This document shows, piece after piece, positions 12,397 to 25,400 of a stretch of 64,000 nt of DNA (position 1 is its first letter; every line of letters starts with the position of its first letter). Under the pieces are notes generated by a model. That model saw nothing but the letters and a program-made list of their open reading frames with translations. It made no database searches and was not told the DNA's origin. This DNA comes from Eopsaltria australis (lineage: Eukaryota; Chordata; Aves; Passeriformes; Petroicidae): positions 1,178,001 through 1,242,000 of the forward strand of contig JAVTVJ010000347.1 of the NCBI GenBank assembly GCA_034509425.1, in the 5' to 3' direction. The position numbers were made by a program, and so were the translations under genes.

Positions 12397-13644
12397 CAGT
12401 GGAACAGAATCAGACTGAAATCAAAGCTGCCATTTTGCCCGTTTATATTCTTTCCCATTCTGCTCTTAGCACTTGTGTGGTCTGACCATAGAGAAAATTC
12501 AGTACACTGAAATTACATTAAATCTTTTGTTCGTCTGCTCTCCTGAAGTAAATTCCAGCAGCGTTTCCAAAATACCATGGAAACTTACAGGAACCCAAGT
12601 TCTTAAGTATACACAGATGGCTTGCCTGCAACCTTATTTAAATATCACCTTCAGTGTCCCAAACATTAGCATGTCAGTAATAACAAACGTAGCACAAGAA
12701 ATGAAAACACATTAAAAGGCAGCACACCATGAGGGACAGAGAAGCATCAGAACAGTAAATGAAAATCCACATTAAAAGTAGCCAATTAGTGAAATGCCAT
12801 CTGTTCATCCAAACTTCACTCAAAGCAGGAAGGTTTCCTGCTTAATGAAACAATAAATTCTTCAGGGCTTGGAAAAATGAATGATTAGCTGTACTTTTTC
12901 CCTCTGTCTTTTTTATTGGATGAATGATTATGCAGTTATTTACCTTGAAAATGTCAAAAGGGCAGCCACCACTGTGGTGCTCCAGTATTTTTTGTTTCCA
13001 GTAGTGTACTATGAAATTTGGAAGGATCTATATTTGCTAGACATTAAAAATGTTGGTTTGTTGTTTTTTTTTTTTTTACTTCTGGTGCATTCCTTAGGTG
13101 CAGTTGAGATAATCTCCTGTTACAGTTCATTTTGATTTTGGTTAGTTTTCCGAGAAGGAAATCAGAGTGAAACGGGTGAGTTTCATGCCAGACTGACAGG
13201 AATGGAACTATTACATGATGATGGTTCCAGTTCAAACATATTGTTGCTTTAGACTTTGTCAAAGCTTGGCCCAGACTTGCTGAAAAATCTAAAGGTATGG
13301 CCTTATTTTTTGCTATAGACTGAGCTGAAGCTAGGCAAAACTTGCTGAATTTTGTTTCCAAGACTAAAATACAATTATTTTTTGCTTCCATACCTGGTGG
13401 AAACTAGAAAGAATTACTAAACCACTTTTCCCCTCCCTCTTCTTCTACCCTTTCTGCCTTTCTTATGATGTCAAGACCTTCACAAACTTCAGCAATTTGG
13501 GTTCTATTGAGGTGACACTTTTAATACTTTTTCACATGTTGTGGATCCTGTTAGCTAGTAGTACACAGTGCTCTTAAAAAAACTTCTTGTGTAGAATAAA
13601 AAAGAAGATATGCAGTTTCTAAAATATTGATTGTCCAGTTTCAC

Positions 13645-14340
13645 TGTTTCCAAGTTTCTTGATGAAGAGAAGCCTGCCGCGTCCCTCGGGTATTCCAAGG
13701 CGAGGGCTGATCACCAGGGTTAGAGTCAGCAACCCGAGAGGCGGCGAGGGAGTGTCCCTGGGGTCAGGTCCACGCTCACCAGGATCCTGGGACCCCAAGC
13801 TGCGGGTTGCAGCTTTCCGCAGCAGGCAGGCAAAGGCTACCGCGGCTGCCGAAACCGTAGCAAGGCCACGGGCTCCCGAGATGGAATAAGGACACTGAAA
13901 CAAAGTATTGGGGGATCCGTGCTCCGTGAGCTCTGAGGGCGGAGAACTCAGGGGCTGAGAGCCCCATGGGCTGAGAGCCCAGAGCCCAGTCGTGCATCAG
14001 ACTTTTATTGTGAACATAACAACCAATAAGATCGGGGCACCGAGGAGGGACTAGGGAGGGACAAAGGGATAGGGACCAATGAGGGGTAATTCGGGGAGGG
14101 GGCTGACAGAAGGACAAGGGGGAAAACTAACCAACTACCGAACTGAGCTGAACATTCTAGAAACTAAGGGTGATTGACTATTGATGAACATAAGCATAAA
14201 CTAATGGGGAAAGAGCGGCTGGCTTACTAAGAACACACCCCAACTCAGAGTCTACTACACCTTGCCCCGCCCAAGGGGGGATCCTGCTGCTCCTTGGGTC
14301 TGTTTCACCAAGGGCCTTTTCGGGGGGTGTTATTCTTAGC
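13645..14340 (-). mobile_element. GC-rich endogenous retrovirus LTR, minus strand
   Basis: Sharp rise in GC and CpG against AT-rich flanks. Read on the minus strand it has a U3-like part, a poly-A signal AATAAA at 14009-14004, then a GC-rich R-U5-like tail with TTTGTTTCAGTGTCC and CTGGTGAGCGTGGACC. The layout is that of a retroviral LTR, but the edges are approximate, no internal viral genes were found, and no target-site duplication was identified. Small open frames here on both strands are composition effects. Confidence 0.6.
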
Positions 14341-14370
14341 TTCAACAGCCACCACAGAAGCCCTTTGGAT

Positions 14371-14727
14371 GGGGCACAAGTCTTACGAGGCTGAGAAAAC
14401 TGGAGCTGTTTAGCCTGAAGAAAGGAAGGCTCAAGGGGCACCTTATCAAAAAGTGAGGGGTTAGTCTGTTCTGCCAAGTGACAGGGAAAGAGAAAATGGC
14501 CTCAAGTTGTGCCAGGGGAGGTTTTGGATATTAGGAATAATTTCTTCACAGAAAGCGTTTTCAAGTCTTGGAAAGGGCTGCCCAAGTGGTTGAGCCACTC
14601 TCCCTGGAAGTATTTCAAGGAGCTGTAGATGTGCCACTTAAAGATGCATGTTAGGGATTTAGCAGTGCTAGGTTGATGGTTGGATGTGGTGATCTTAGAG
14701 GTCTTTTCCAATTCTATGATTCTGAGT
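14371..14727 (+). mobile_element. CR1 LINE 3' fragment, plus strand
   Basis: CR1 landmarks: GAGAAAACTGGAGCTGTTTAG, GGCCTCAAGTTGTGCCAGG, GGATATTAGGAATAATTTCT, GTGGTGATCTTAGAGGTCTT, and the end TTCCAATTCTATGATTCTGA. It is almost intact over the last 350 bp of the consensus. It abuts the minus-strand LTR on its left. Confidence 0.9.
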
Positions 14728-17700
14728 AAGAACAGTATTACACATACATGCAATAGCAATATTGCTGATGAATTTGGACCAACAGCTGAGTCCTTCACAG
14801 CATGACAGTACAGCACACTAGGCCTAAATAGTTGTCTTCTACACAAAAGTTTTCCAGAAATTTTTTCTTTGATAGCACATTGTGCTGTGTATCATGATTT
14901 GATATATGTAATGAACTATACTTGTGGTTTTGTGCTCATTTTGTTACAGTGAGAAATAAAAGATTACAGTCTTCAGAGTTTTGCAATGGAATTGCAGTTG
15001 TCCTTATATCAAGGCAGTAGTTTAAATTAATGAGCTCCTATCTATGTGTTTGTGTGGCTGTCACTTTTGGGAGAGCTGGATGAAACATCCAGCTAAACCT
15101 AAAATATTTCATACAGAGCCTGAGGCAGCCCACAGCTTCAAGAACGCCAAAAACTTCAAAGTACAGAGGATTTCAATGGTGAGCAGAGTCTGATCTCCTG
15201 CCTCAGGCTTCTTCCTCAGCTGCCTTCTCCAGGAAAAGCTTTATGCAGTGCTGCTTCATGATGAAGAATTCCAGATACAATAATAAATTGTTATAGATGA
15301 AGTAATAACTTTCACTGTATTATGGGGTGTGTATTTGTCAGCTAGACTTATAAAGAAAAGAGAAAATTTATTCTTTTCATTGCATTCATTCTGTCTCTAA
15401 TATGCCCTAACTAAAAGTTTTTTGAGACAGAAATGCTTGCTCTACAGCCCTCACTCACTTCTGCCACCATCCTTGGTTTGGGGTGACTGCTGAACAACAT
15501 GTGACCAAGAAAATTTCAAGAGCTGGGAGCCTCCATATTGTCTGGAAATAAACATGATAACTGGATATAACTGGGTATATCTTGACTGAGGGTGTGCAGG
15601 AGAACTTTAGAGTAAAGCAATGTTACAATTTTCTGTTAACTCAGGCAAAGACACAGCCTGATAAAGGCTTTGTCCTTGCAGAGAGGAATGGGTGCAAAGA
15701 TGTAAATTCGTATAGGAAACAGTTTCCAAATGGTAGGTATAGCATTAAGTGCCCAGGTGCAATCTCCCCTCATATCTCTTGTAAAACATTACACTGAAAA
15801 GATTTACAAACATATCTCTCTCTTATTCTGAGTTCTAGAAGTGTAGCTCCTCTCTTCAGGCTTGCTCTTAGTATGGCAACTTTCCATGATCCCTGCAACT
15901 ACAGGAAAACAGTTCCCTTTTTGTTCTCAGGGCTTGTCTCATCCCTGCTCTAAATGCAAGTTCTTTATGTCCCTGGGAGATCTCTTTCCTCTTGTTTCCG
16001 GTTGTGTTTCTATAAAACAAATTGCGCTAAACTGCACATAAAGCTTTGCAGCTTTGAGTCCCCGGGCTGGCTGTAAGCTTGAAGCCGTGAAGCCCTCCTA
16101 ATTTCAGCATGCCCAGGGGAAGCTTTTGTTGAGGAATCTCACTCTGGGCATCAAGGACAAAACAACCAACCTAAATAAGAAGCTTAACATTACAGAGCAG
16201 ATCTTAGGAAGGTCTCATAAGCAAGTCAAGAGCAGCAACAGCTACTGGGAAAAGTAAAAGTCACAGCAGTGCAAACCAATTTGAAGTTGAACTAAATAAT
16301 CCCCCCTAGAGTTTACTGAACGTGTTTTTACAGTGCCATTCACTCCAAAGTTAAATTATACTCTTCTGTAATCTTGACATTTATGGAATCAATACATACC
16401 AATAGGTTGGGAAATAGGTGTGCAGATGATTCAGTACACTTCCCTCTCAAGTACTGGCTTAGCTCACTAAGACTAGAAGAGTTATTTCTCTCAGAGCATT
16501 TAGAGCTTCTAAAATGGCTTGTGTTACAATTTGTAACAAATTTCAAGTGATAAAGGTTTTTTGTGCCTAAATTCAGTTTACTGTATGCCACTAGAGGCCA
16601 CAGAAGGCTTGTTGTGCTGCAGTATGGTACTGACATTTTAACAACAGCTCCTTCAAGGGACCCAACATAAATTGTCACCCAACTTCAGTTTAAGAGATGT
16701 AATTTCAGAGGCATGGGTATCTCTTGTATACCACTACCCTGAAAAATTCTTTAAGGAACTTGATGATGACATTAGAAAACAGGTTCTTCTTCTAGAACCA
16801 ATGAACACATTATATTAAATACAATGAAGGTATCCCTGGAAATTCTTTGTTCAGTGATATTTCGTGGCAGATTTTTCCACCCACTTATTTAACATGTCAT
16901 GTTTTCTTCATAGATAATTTTATTCTGGTTGGCATTTGGCCTTTGGATTAATTGAAACAGGAAGGGCTAGAAAATATTTAATTTCTTCTTATGTCAATAG
17001 TTTAAATATCTACATTTTAATTAGCCAATAAGCAAAACAGTCAAACCTGCCAAGATTTGCAGCAATGCTTATAGGAGGGGATGTAGATCAAAAAGGTGCT
17101 TCTTCAGACAGGAGTAGCTATGGAAGCATTAGGAGTTCTGGGTGTCTCCTTTGCACCAGTGATCCTGATCACCAACACCAGGAACTGTGCCTGGATTGCA
17201 GATATGTCAGTCAAGACAAACAACAGAGTATCTTTTCCATCTTTTTCTATTTGAAACAGGATTTTGGCAATGCTGACACATGCCTGTTCTTAGGTTAAAC
17301 AGGGAGCAAAAGGCAAGCAGTTCAGGAATTAGTCTAGTCTAGACTGAATTGAGGACAAATTGCATTTTCTTCTTTATTTTAATTAAAACATTACTAAAAT
17401 TGTACAGTTTTGATTGTGGTTGCAGGAACAGGAATACACTCTTTCACTGCAGGCCGTTTTTGTGTTACACTGAACGCATCAACTTTTTGGGATCTACTAG
17501 AAAAAAATTAATTTCCTGGAGGAGATGTTGATACATAGATACAACTTATCTACTTAGTTGTAGGTAAGGTGGATAGGAAATAATTCTTCAGCTACAGGAT
17601 CAGAACTTCTTACATTTCTTTGGAACTTATTATCCAGTATGACCATGACTTGTCTGAGCCAATTTTGTTTGAAAGACAACATAATATTTCTGAAATAATT

Positions 17701-18464
17701 TCTGATCAGAGTGTGTATTGTAAAGAGATTATTGCTAACAGTGCAACTCCCTTCACTTCAGGCTTTATTCAGTCAGGAGGGAACTTCCTACTCTGTGAGA
17801 CATCAAGGTTTTCAGTAGTCCTGGATATAAGATGCTTTTAGTCTAAAGGGGTGTTTATGCCAGGTGAGATCCAGGAGTGCTGTGATGTCTGCAGTATATC
17901 CAAGTTTGGAAGACCTCATGAGGGCTGATAGAAAAGTAACTTAGAGAGAAGGCATTATTATTTCCCTATGAAGGCTTGATATACAACGATGGAAAGAATA
18001 GTTTCATCAAGCAGAGTGTGGTACAGATAAACTATGGCTGTCCCAAAGTAGCTAAAATCAGCTTCTCAATATCACATTCATTTTGTCCACGTAGAATCCT
18101 AAAATAACCATTTTCTCCCCAGGATTTTCCCCAGGAATTTGCAGCAATCTAAAAGTGAACAAAGCAGAAAAAAATTACCGATTTTAATTTTAAAATATTA
18201 TGTAAAAATGCAAGGTGTAAAATGCAAAATGAATCTTTTGTGCTAGTTTCCTTTTTAAGAAACAGTCTCTCAGATTGGGTGCATTAAGAATTAGCATGTA
18301 TCTTTTTCTGATTTCTAATAGTTTGTTCCTTTTTTGCTTTGATCAAAATTTCAGTTCCAAAATCAGTTTTAGTAAAAATAGAATAGTATTTCTACAAGAC
18401 AGTTTGATAAATTGAAGCAGAAATCATTAAATGAATATTCAGCTCTTTGCTGGTGAGAGTGGTT

Positions 18465-18528
18465 ATTGAAACAACAGTGGTCAGAATTCCAATGACAATT
18501 AACCTGTTAAAGACACACCAAAGATATT
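18465..18528 (+). repeat. 64-bp direct repeat, copy 1
   Basis: Begins ATTGAAACAACA and ends AGATATT, with the core AATTCCAATGACAATTAACC. It differs from the copy at 20727-20790 at only three positions; the flanks are unrelated. Confidence 0.85.
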
Positions 18529-20726
18529 TTTTAAAAAAAGTTTACTTTTAAAAAGTGAAGTTTTATTCAGATATTTATTGATATATTGAGCAATTTATTT
18601 TCTGATGAAGTCTCAGTAGGTTTTGCCTTTGATATCAGTGAAACTACCTACCATAAACCCTGCCATCAACTATATAAACGCAAAAGTACCTTCAGATGAA
18701 TGCAGGAATAGTGAGAAGAGCTGTTAATAATAAAGCAAGTGATAAAATTTGACTTACTCTAAAAGGCTTAAAGGAAATTTTCTTAGTCTGATTTGTTTTA
18801 GTTTTGGGGGCTTATTTTGATGGCTGGATTACAATTGCCAACACTGTTTAAACAGAAAATTTGTCTTTTCCAAATATTTTAACAAATACTATTGATTAAT
18901 TTTACTGACTTTCATTTGTAGGCATCAAAAAGGACTGACTCTTCATAGAAATTTTTAATAACATTTGAAAAATTGAATAAGATTTGAGGCAGAAGGGGCA
19001 GTGTAGGAAAAACACAGATATAGGTGGGATGAAACAGGCTTTGAAATTGAGGTAGATGATGCTGTAGTTCAAGGGTCAACATGATAAAAGTGGTTAGAGA
19101 AGGAATAGAATTATGCAGGGCACTTTGAGTTGAAGGGGAAAAATAGATGCAGAGAGAGAGAATGAAAGTAAAGAAGCCGATTTAAGATGATATGTGTTGT
19201 TGAGTTCTTTTTTCTTCTCTTCAAAATACTATCTTAAGTATTTACTTACCCAGAACTTCTGTTTCTGTCCATTTTTGTCACGTAATGCTCCCCACCTTTT
19301 AGAAAAGAAATGTATTTGATGAAACAAGCAATCAGAAAATAAAAGCATGTCTTAGTTAGCTGTAATTACCAGTAGCAGAACAAAGCATGAAAAACAAACT
19401 CTGATGACTCAAGTGAGGTTTCCTTCTGACCTACTAACCATAAGTAAAATCACCATTAATGACTACAAAATCTTAAAACAAGTCTAGTTTTAGTGTTTCA
19501 TTGCAAAAACCTGTTTTCAGTGACAAAATCTCTCTTCTGGAGAATTTGCTTGCTGAACTGAACTGTGTAGGAGTATTGAAACTAATGTGATCATATTTCT
19601 TCAACTCAGCTGAAGATCCCTAGGAACACTTTTGTTAAAAGTGTCATTCAGCACCTTTACAGAAATAGCTGGTGACTTGAGAGTGAAAATATTCCTAGCT
19701 TTCCTCAGATCAAGTTGAACTGCTGACAGCCTAATCTGTTTTACTGCATGGTTGATGTTTTTGTCATCTTTGAGGGTATGCTAACTTTTGTGGAAATATC
19801 TATGAAATGATACAAGAATTTTTTCCCACCTGCCATCCCCCCTGCCAAGTGACAGGATTTTCATAATGGTATAACTGTAGCTGGACTGCTCAGTACTCTG
19901 ATTTTTAGGCCTCACTTTATACACAGGGCAGAAGTTCCAACCCAAGCACCTGGATGTATTTCAGTGAGCAAGAGTTGCGCTGCACACCTTAGGTAGCTAA
20001 GTACACAGGGGTTTCCTGCTGGAGCTTAAAGAGCTCTGTCTTGTTTTGAATTTATACAACAAATGCTTGCCTAGTTACTATTCACAGCTCATGATGCCTG
20101 GGTGCCTATAAAAGGGCACAAATAAACAGAAAACCAAAGATGTGAACTTTTAGATGGTTTTCCCCAGTGTAAAGTTAAGCCTAGGATTTATCAAATGCCA
20201 TTGACGGGGTGTTTACTGGTGTATATCCCATCAACACTGCATGTTTGAGCTGTATTTGCAGTGCTCCATTCATTTTCAAAGGCAATCAGCAAAAATATGA
20301 TGAGAAATCCCACACTGTGAATGGAGAAATCGGGGTTTTTGTGTCATCCTTGTATTTAAAAAGTGACAGTGGCATTAACTGTCCTTGGTTAACAGTGAAC
20401 CATCATTTACATGGAATGCCTGCACTTTCAGCCAAAGTGCAAAAGGAAGACTGGTTGGTGACTAGCAGAGAGATGAAGTGTGGATTGCAGTTGCAAGCAC
20501 AAATTGCAGCTACTGATCATTAAATTCAAGGAATCATAAAAACAATGTTTGCCATAATGACCCTGGAATGCAATCATTGTTTTTTTAAAGAGGCCTCATG
20601 ATACTTTTCCTTTTCATTACCACATGAATGTTCAGGGATTATCAATAATTGCCATTTCTTTGCCAAATATATTTCAGATACAATCTGCCATGATCATAAA
20701 TTTAAAAAAAATACATAGGCTTTTGA

Positions 20727-20790
20727 ATTGAAACAACAATGATCAGAATTCCAATGACAATTAACCTGTTAAAGACACACCACAGATATT
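20727..20790 (+). repeat. 64-bp direct repeat, copy 2
   Basis: Same length and orientation as 18465-18528, with three substitutions and no indel, about 2.26 kb away. Confidence 0.85.
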
Positions 20791-21439
20791 AAAATAATAT
20801 CAGATACCAGATTCAGATTTACTTATTTGCTCGTGACCATTTTACTAAAAAAAAATTACATCAGCTGTAATGTGAAAGTCCAATATTTACGTCAGTCTCA
20901 AAGACAGAGAAAAATTGCCATGAATTTATATTCATGTATTCCTGCATTTCGTACTACACATAATTTCTCCTGCTTGCTTGAGCATGATGATGACCAGTTC
21001 CCACAGGGTCACACTTCTGTGATTAAATGTTTTTTCTAACATTTGTTATTTTCTAAAAGAGTCAACTTCTAGTTTCATACATTGATAGGAATTTATTGAT
21101 TCTCAGAAATGGTTCTAAATGAAAGAAGACTTAGAAGCCAAGATAGAAAAGGAACCTTTTTTTATCCTAGACTATAACATTTCGTTTTCCAGGGTTTGTG
21201 TCATCGTGATCAGATACCCAGGCACTTGACATATGCATTTTATTTACATTTTAGAAAGAAGAGCTGCTTTCTCATTAATCAATGCCTATGGGTATTCATC
21301 AAATACTCTAAATTAAAGTATATTAAATTAAAATATAGAGGAGTGCAGGCAGCAGGTCAAGAGAAGTGACTGAGTTCCTTTTTTGGGTCTGCTGTTCTGT
21401 GTCCAGTGCCCAGTCTCAAGCTTCCCCACACAGGAAAGG

Positions 21440-21555
21440 CTGTAATAAGACCAGCAGGAATCCACTCAGATGTTTGGGGTCTGGAGCACATGATGAGGAG
21501 AGGCTGAGGGAGCTGGTTTGTTCAGCCCTCAGGAGAGAAGGCTCAGGGCAGATAT
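21440..21555 (+). mobile_element. Short CR1 LINE fragment
   Basis: GATGAGGAGAGGCTGAGGGA, followed by GCTGGTTTGTTCAGCCCTCA and GAGAGAAGGCTCAGGG, matches the CR1 3' region. Left edge uncertain. Confidence 0.65.
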
Positions 21556-21951
21556 ATTTGTTGTCTTTTTCTTTGCACAGCGTAGGTAATGAGAAGATAG
21601 AACAGATTCTCCTGGTACATTATGGTGGTCCCCCCACTGCTCCCCTTCCACATCCCTCACTTGAACCTTAACCTCCAGTGGCAGTAGTGATTGCTGCATT
21701 CAGCTTACTCTAGAGAGCATTCTAGACCATTTCCCTGCAGAGAAGCAGCTTAGAGAAAGTGTTGATTGGTCCTTCAAAATCTTCAAAACCAAAATTTAAA
21801 AAAAAAAAAAAAGCATAATCCTGAAGGAGTTTAATGAAGTAACTAAACTCCCAGTGGAATTAGCTCCCAAGTGGAATTGACAGAGGCTTTAAAGTGAGTT
21901 GACACATTCTTGGACGACCTTTGGTATTTTTAGGAAAACCTTTCAACCCTG

Positions 21952-22466
21952 TGTCCTAGTTTCAGCTAGGATAGAGTTAATTTTTTTCTCAGCAGCTGTT
22001 ATAGTACTGTGATTTGGATTTGAAATGAGAGTGAAGTTGCTAACACACTGAACAGTCACTGACAGTGCTCTGACAGTAAGGAGGAATGCAAAATAAACTA
22101 GGAGGAATCCCAGCTGGGACAGGTGACCAGAAGTGACCAAAAGGAAATTACACACCATAGAACTCAGGCCAGTATATAAACTGGGGGAAGTTACCCAGAA
22201 GCACATCCAGTTTGGGTTCAGGAAGGGAGCTTCTGGTGTCAGTCAGAAGGTGGTGAGCAATTGCATTGTACAGCACTTCCTTTTCCCTTTTTATTATCAC
22301 TTGCCATTATTATTGTATTTTACATTATTTTTGATTATTAAACTGTTCTTATCTCAATCTACAAGTTTTGCTTTGATTTTATCCCCCATTCCACTGGGGT
22401 GCAGTGGTGGAGAGATGGAGTTGAGAGAGTGACTGCCTAATTTCCAGCTGGGCTTAAATCATGACA
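21952..22466 (+). mobile_element. Solo LTR, second member of the songbird-type family
   Basis: Starts TGTCCTAGTTTCAGCTAGGA and ends CATGACA. Shared with 6582-7195: GTACTGTGATTTGGATTT, AGTATATAAACTGGGGG (TATA box), GTGGTGAGCAATTGCATTGT, ATTAAACTGTTCTTATCTCA. About 100 bp shorter than the other copy. No internal retroviral sequence. Confidence 0.88.
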
Positions 22467-25400
22467 CCATTTCATACCCAAACTTTCCAGTTTTATTAAG
22501 AAGAAAAAGAAGAGAATTTAAGAAATCATTAAGAAGGTTTGTCTATCAACTCCTGAAAATTACTTTTGAAAGGGAGTTTTCTCTCTGGTAAAAATATTCT
22601 GTGAGAAATACCCCACTTAGCTTTTCCAAAAGAAACTATCACAGTCTTCAATCAAAAATAACCTGGAAAAAAGAAAAGTAATTTCATGAAACTGCATTCA
22701 GTCCCCTTCAGGAGAAAAACTAAACAATGTGTTTCCATTTACTCAAAGGAAACCTGCTCCAAATGACTCTGTAAAAAGAATTCTGTTGCTCTTTCAGATA
22801 AAAGGATGAGTCCTTGTGGTCTTATATAAAATGATTTTCATAATTTTGTGTCCAATTTTATATAGTAGTGGCACCTTAACTGTCCTTTTCAGTAATAACT
22901 TTCCTCTGTAGAGCAGGCCCTGAATACACAACTCTGCCTAGTTAAAAAACTACAATACAGAGACTGTTTCAGTAGTGCTACAGAGAATGGAAATTGGTTT
23001 TATTTGAATATTTCCTAGCTTGTTTTTCAATAAACTACACCACTACAATGAAGGTGGACTCCACAAGAAAGGCATAAAGAAAACTATCAGGAAAAAAGTA
23101 AGCTGATAATTAATCATTGAATAAAATTATAAAAAATGGGAATAAAACCCAACACAATAAAAAGGGTTATCAGCATGGCTTCAAAACTAAGGTGTTTTGG
23201 CAGATAACAGAAACTAGGTTCAAGTATGCTTATTCTCACTTTTGTGGGTAAAATGTCTTAACAGCAAATGCAGTGAAGACTTCCGAAGAGTGTGCTAAAT
23301 AATATTATACAAACTGACTCCTCAAGACTGAAGACACAAACTGAATAATATGGCCTTAAAATAAAGAGGCATGGCAGGTTTTAGGTCTTGAGCTAATTTC
23401 TGCAGATTAGTTGTAATTAGTAGAAGTCAATGCTTTGCATTAACCAAGGATTTAAACTGCTTGCTGGACAGAAATATATGCAGTCCAAAACTTCTCATCT
23501 CAGTTTCTTCCCTCGAATTGGTTGTATAACTGTCATAATGCTACCAGAGAAAAAAAGGTATGTCTATTGTAGGTCATGTCCTATTCTTGCTGCTGAATCA
23601 CAAAAGCCTACCACATTTCAAAAACTAGCAATTTTATCTACTCAATTAGACAAAAGTTTAATTCTTAATCTTGTATTAAAAATACGAAGATTATGGTCAC
23701 TGACTAATATTCACCACAAGAGAAAGCTTCTTAGAAAACGGTTGCTAGAATTACAGTTTTGTGTAGACTTTTCAACATGAGAGATGAATCAAATTGAGTT
23801 AGTGAACCAATGGTTAAATCACTCTCAGAGGTCCCACAGACCTACTGTAAGGAATTGTATGGGGCACAGTCTCATGGATTTAACTGCATGAATCATCAGA
23901 CACTGTATCTTTTCCCCATGATCTCCTCATGTATTTCTCTTTGCTGTAAAACGTTTGAATGTTGCTGTTTAATTTTTAACTATACTACCTGATGTTGATT
24001 GTCTGACAATGATAAAGTAATTCTTTTTCCCCATGAAAGAAAAAAGGTTTCTTTATTCAGGAACATAACAGTTTGGGTTATCGCTTTTGGTGGTTTAAGA
24101 TGTTACTTCTTTGTAGTTATTCTAAGTGTAAGTTCGAGTGAGGGCAACTAAAGAAAAATATAGACAAAAACGGAGTCTACAAAGCCAAAATCCCACATAT
24201 CACTAACAGTAGTCAAGACTTTGGACTTTGGATAGGAGAGTCATTTAATTGTGTATTAAATCTTAGAATGTTGTTGCTCTGTCTGGCTGTCTCCTCAACA
24301 CTAAACCAAAAGCTCTTTGCCTCACATATCAATTTTATCTCCATTAGTATGACTTTTTGTGTTAAACATTCAACCAATGTTTTTTCAGGGCATAGAAGTT
24401 TCAGCTTAGTAGTTGGCTAAGCCATTTAATCTGCTGCATAATTCCATTTAAATCTTTCAGTGAATTGCTAATTAAAATAGAGGGGAAATGTGTTTCCATC
24501 TCAGTGTCCTCTTATTAAAGCCTTTTGTCATTCTGAGCTCCTTCCAAGCATTGAAAATCAATCTTGTTCATGACAGATTATCAAGGCTTTTAATAATGTT
24601 ATTCTTGTTTCCTCCAAGCCTAAAGTGATAGTCCACAGATTTAATTGTAGCCAAAGGCATGGGCTTTTGAGACTTTACTGGAATTTTCTGTGTCATGGCT
24701 TCAGCAGTTGAAGCTTTTTTGTGAGGTATGGATGATATATTGTAGCTTGGCACTGATACTGCAGTAATTCAGAAATAAAAGTCTGAGACATTTGTCTAGA
24801 AAAGCTGCAAACATTCATGATGGATACTTCACTAACCTTGAAAAGAGATTTGTTTAAACTAGAACCACAGCTACTCCACCCAATGCACTTCCTTTACTGA
24901 ACTGTACTTTCCTTAAGAAACAGACTATGGCATTTTATACCAACAAATCTGCCCCAGGTTTTCTTTTCCTATGAACATTACATTTCTTTTCCTAGATGGA
25001 GCTAAGAAAGTCAGAAGACTTGAAAGAAGAGAAAACAAAATTTTAAAAACCCAGCCAACCAACAAACAAACAAACAAAAGCAACTAAACAAAAGGAAAAA
25101 CCCATCAAATTTGGAGAGAATCTGGTATAGAATAAATATGACAAGTTTGATCAGAAATCCTAGCTTAAATGTACAGATCTGAAAGAAATCTATCACCAAG
25201 TTCATCTTTGATGTGAATTTAGTCTTTTTTTATTAAGAGATCTTGAGATAAAAATGGCAGTTTCATATGTCATTTTTCAGCCATCAGTTTTCTTAAAATA
25301 ACAGAATGCAGATGAAAAAATTAAAATTACCAAACTAATAGTTAGTCCTCCTTAGTCCCTCTTACCATTTGCAGTTTCATTATGCCTCTTTAACTGATTT

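Larger units (their letters stand above)
14728..21440. other. Non-coding stretch with a duplicated 64-bp block
   Basis: No exons or recognisable mobile elements. AT-rich. The 64-bp block at 18465-18528 recurs at 20727-20790. Confidence 0.5.

Noticed and set aside
13619..14117. Overlapping GC-rich open frames on both strands
   Set aside because: They coincide with the GC-rich LTR, where stop codons are rare by composition.
23430..23780. 116-codon plus-strand open frame
   Set aside because: No recognisable motif and the composition of AT-rich non-coding DNA.
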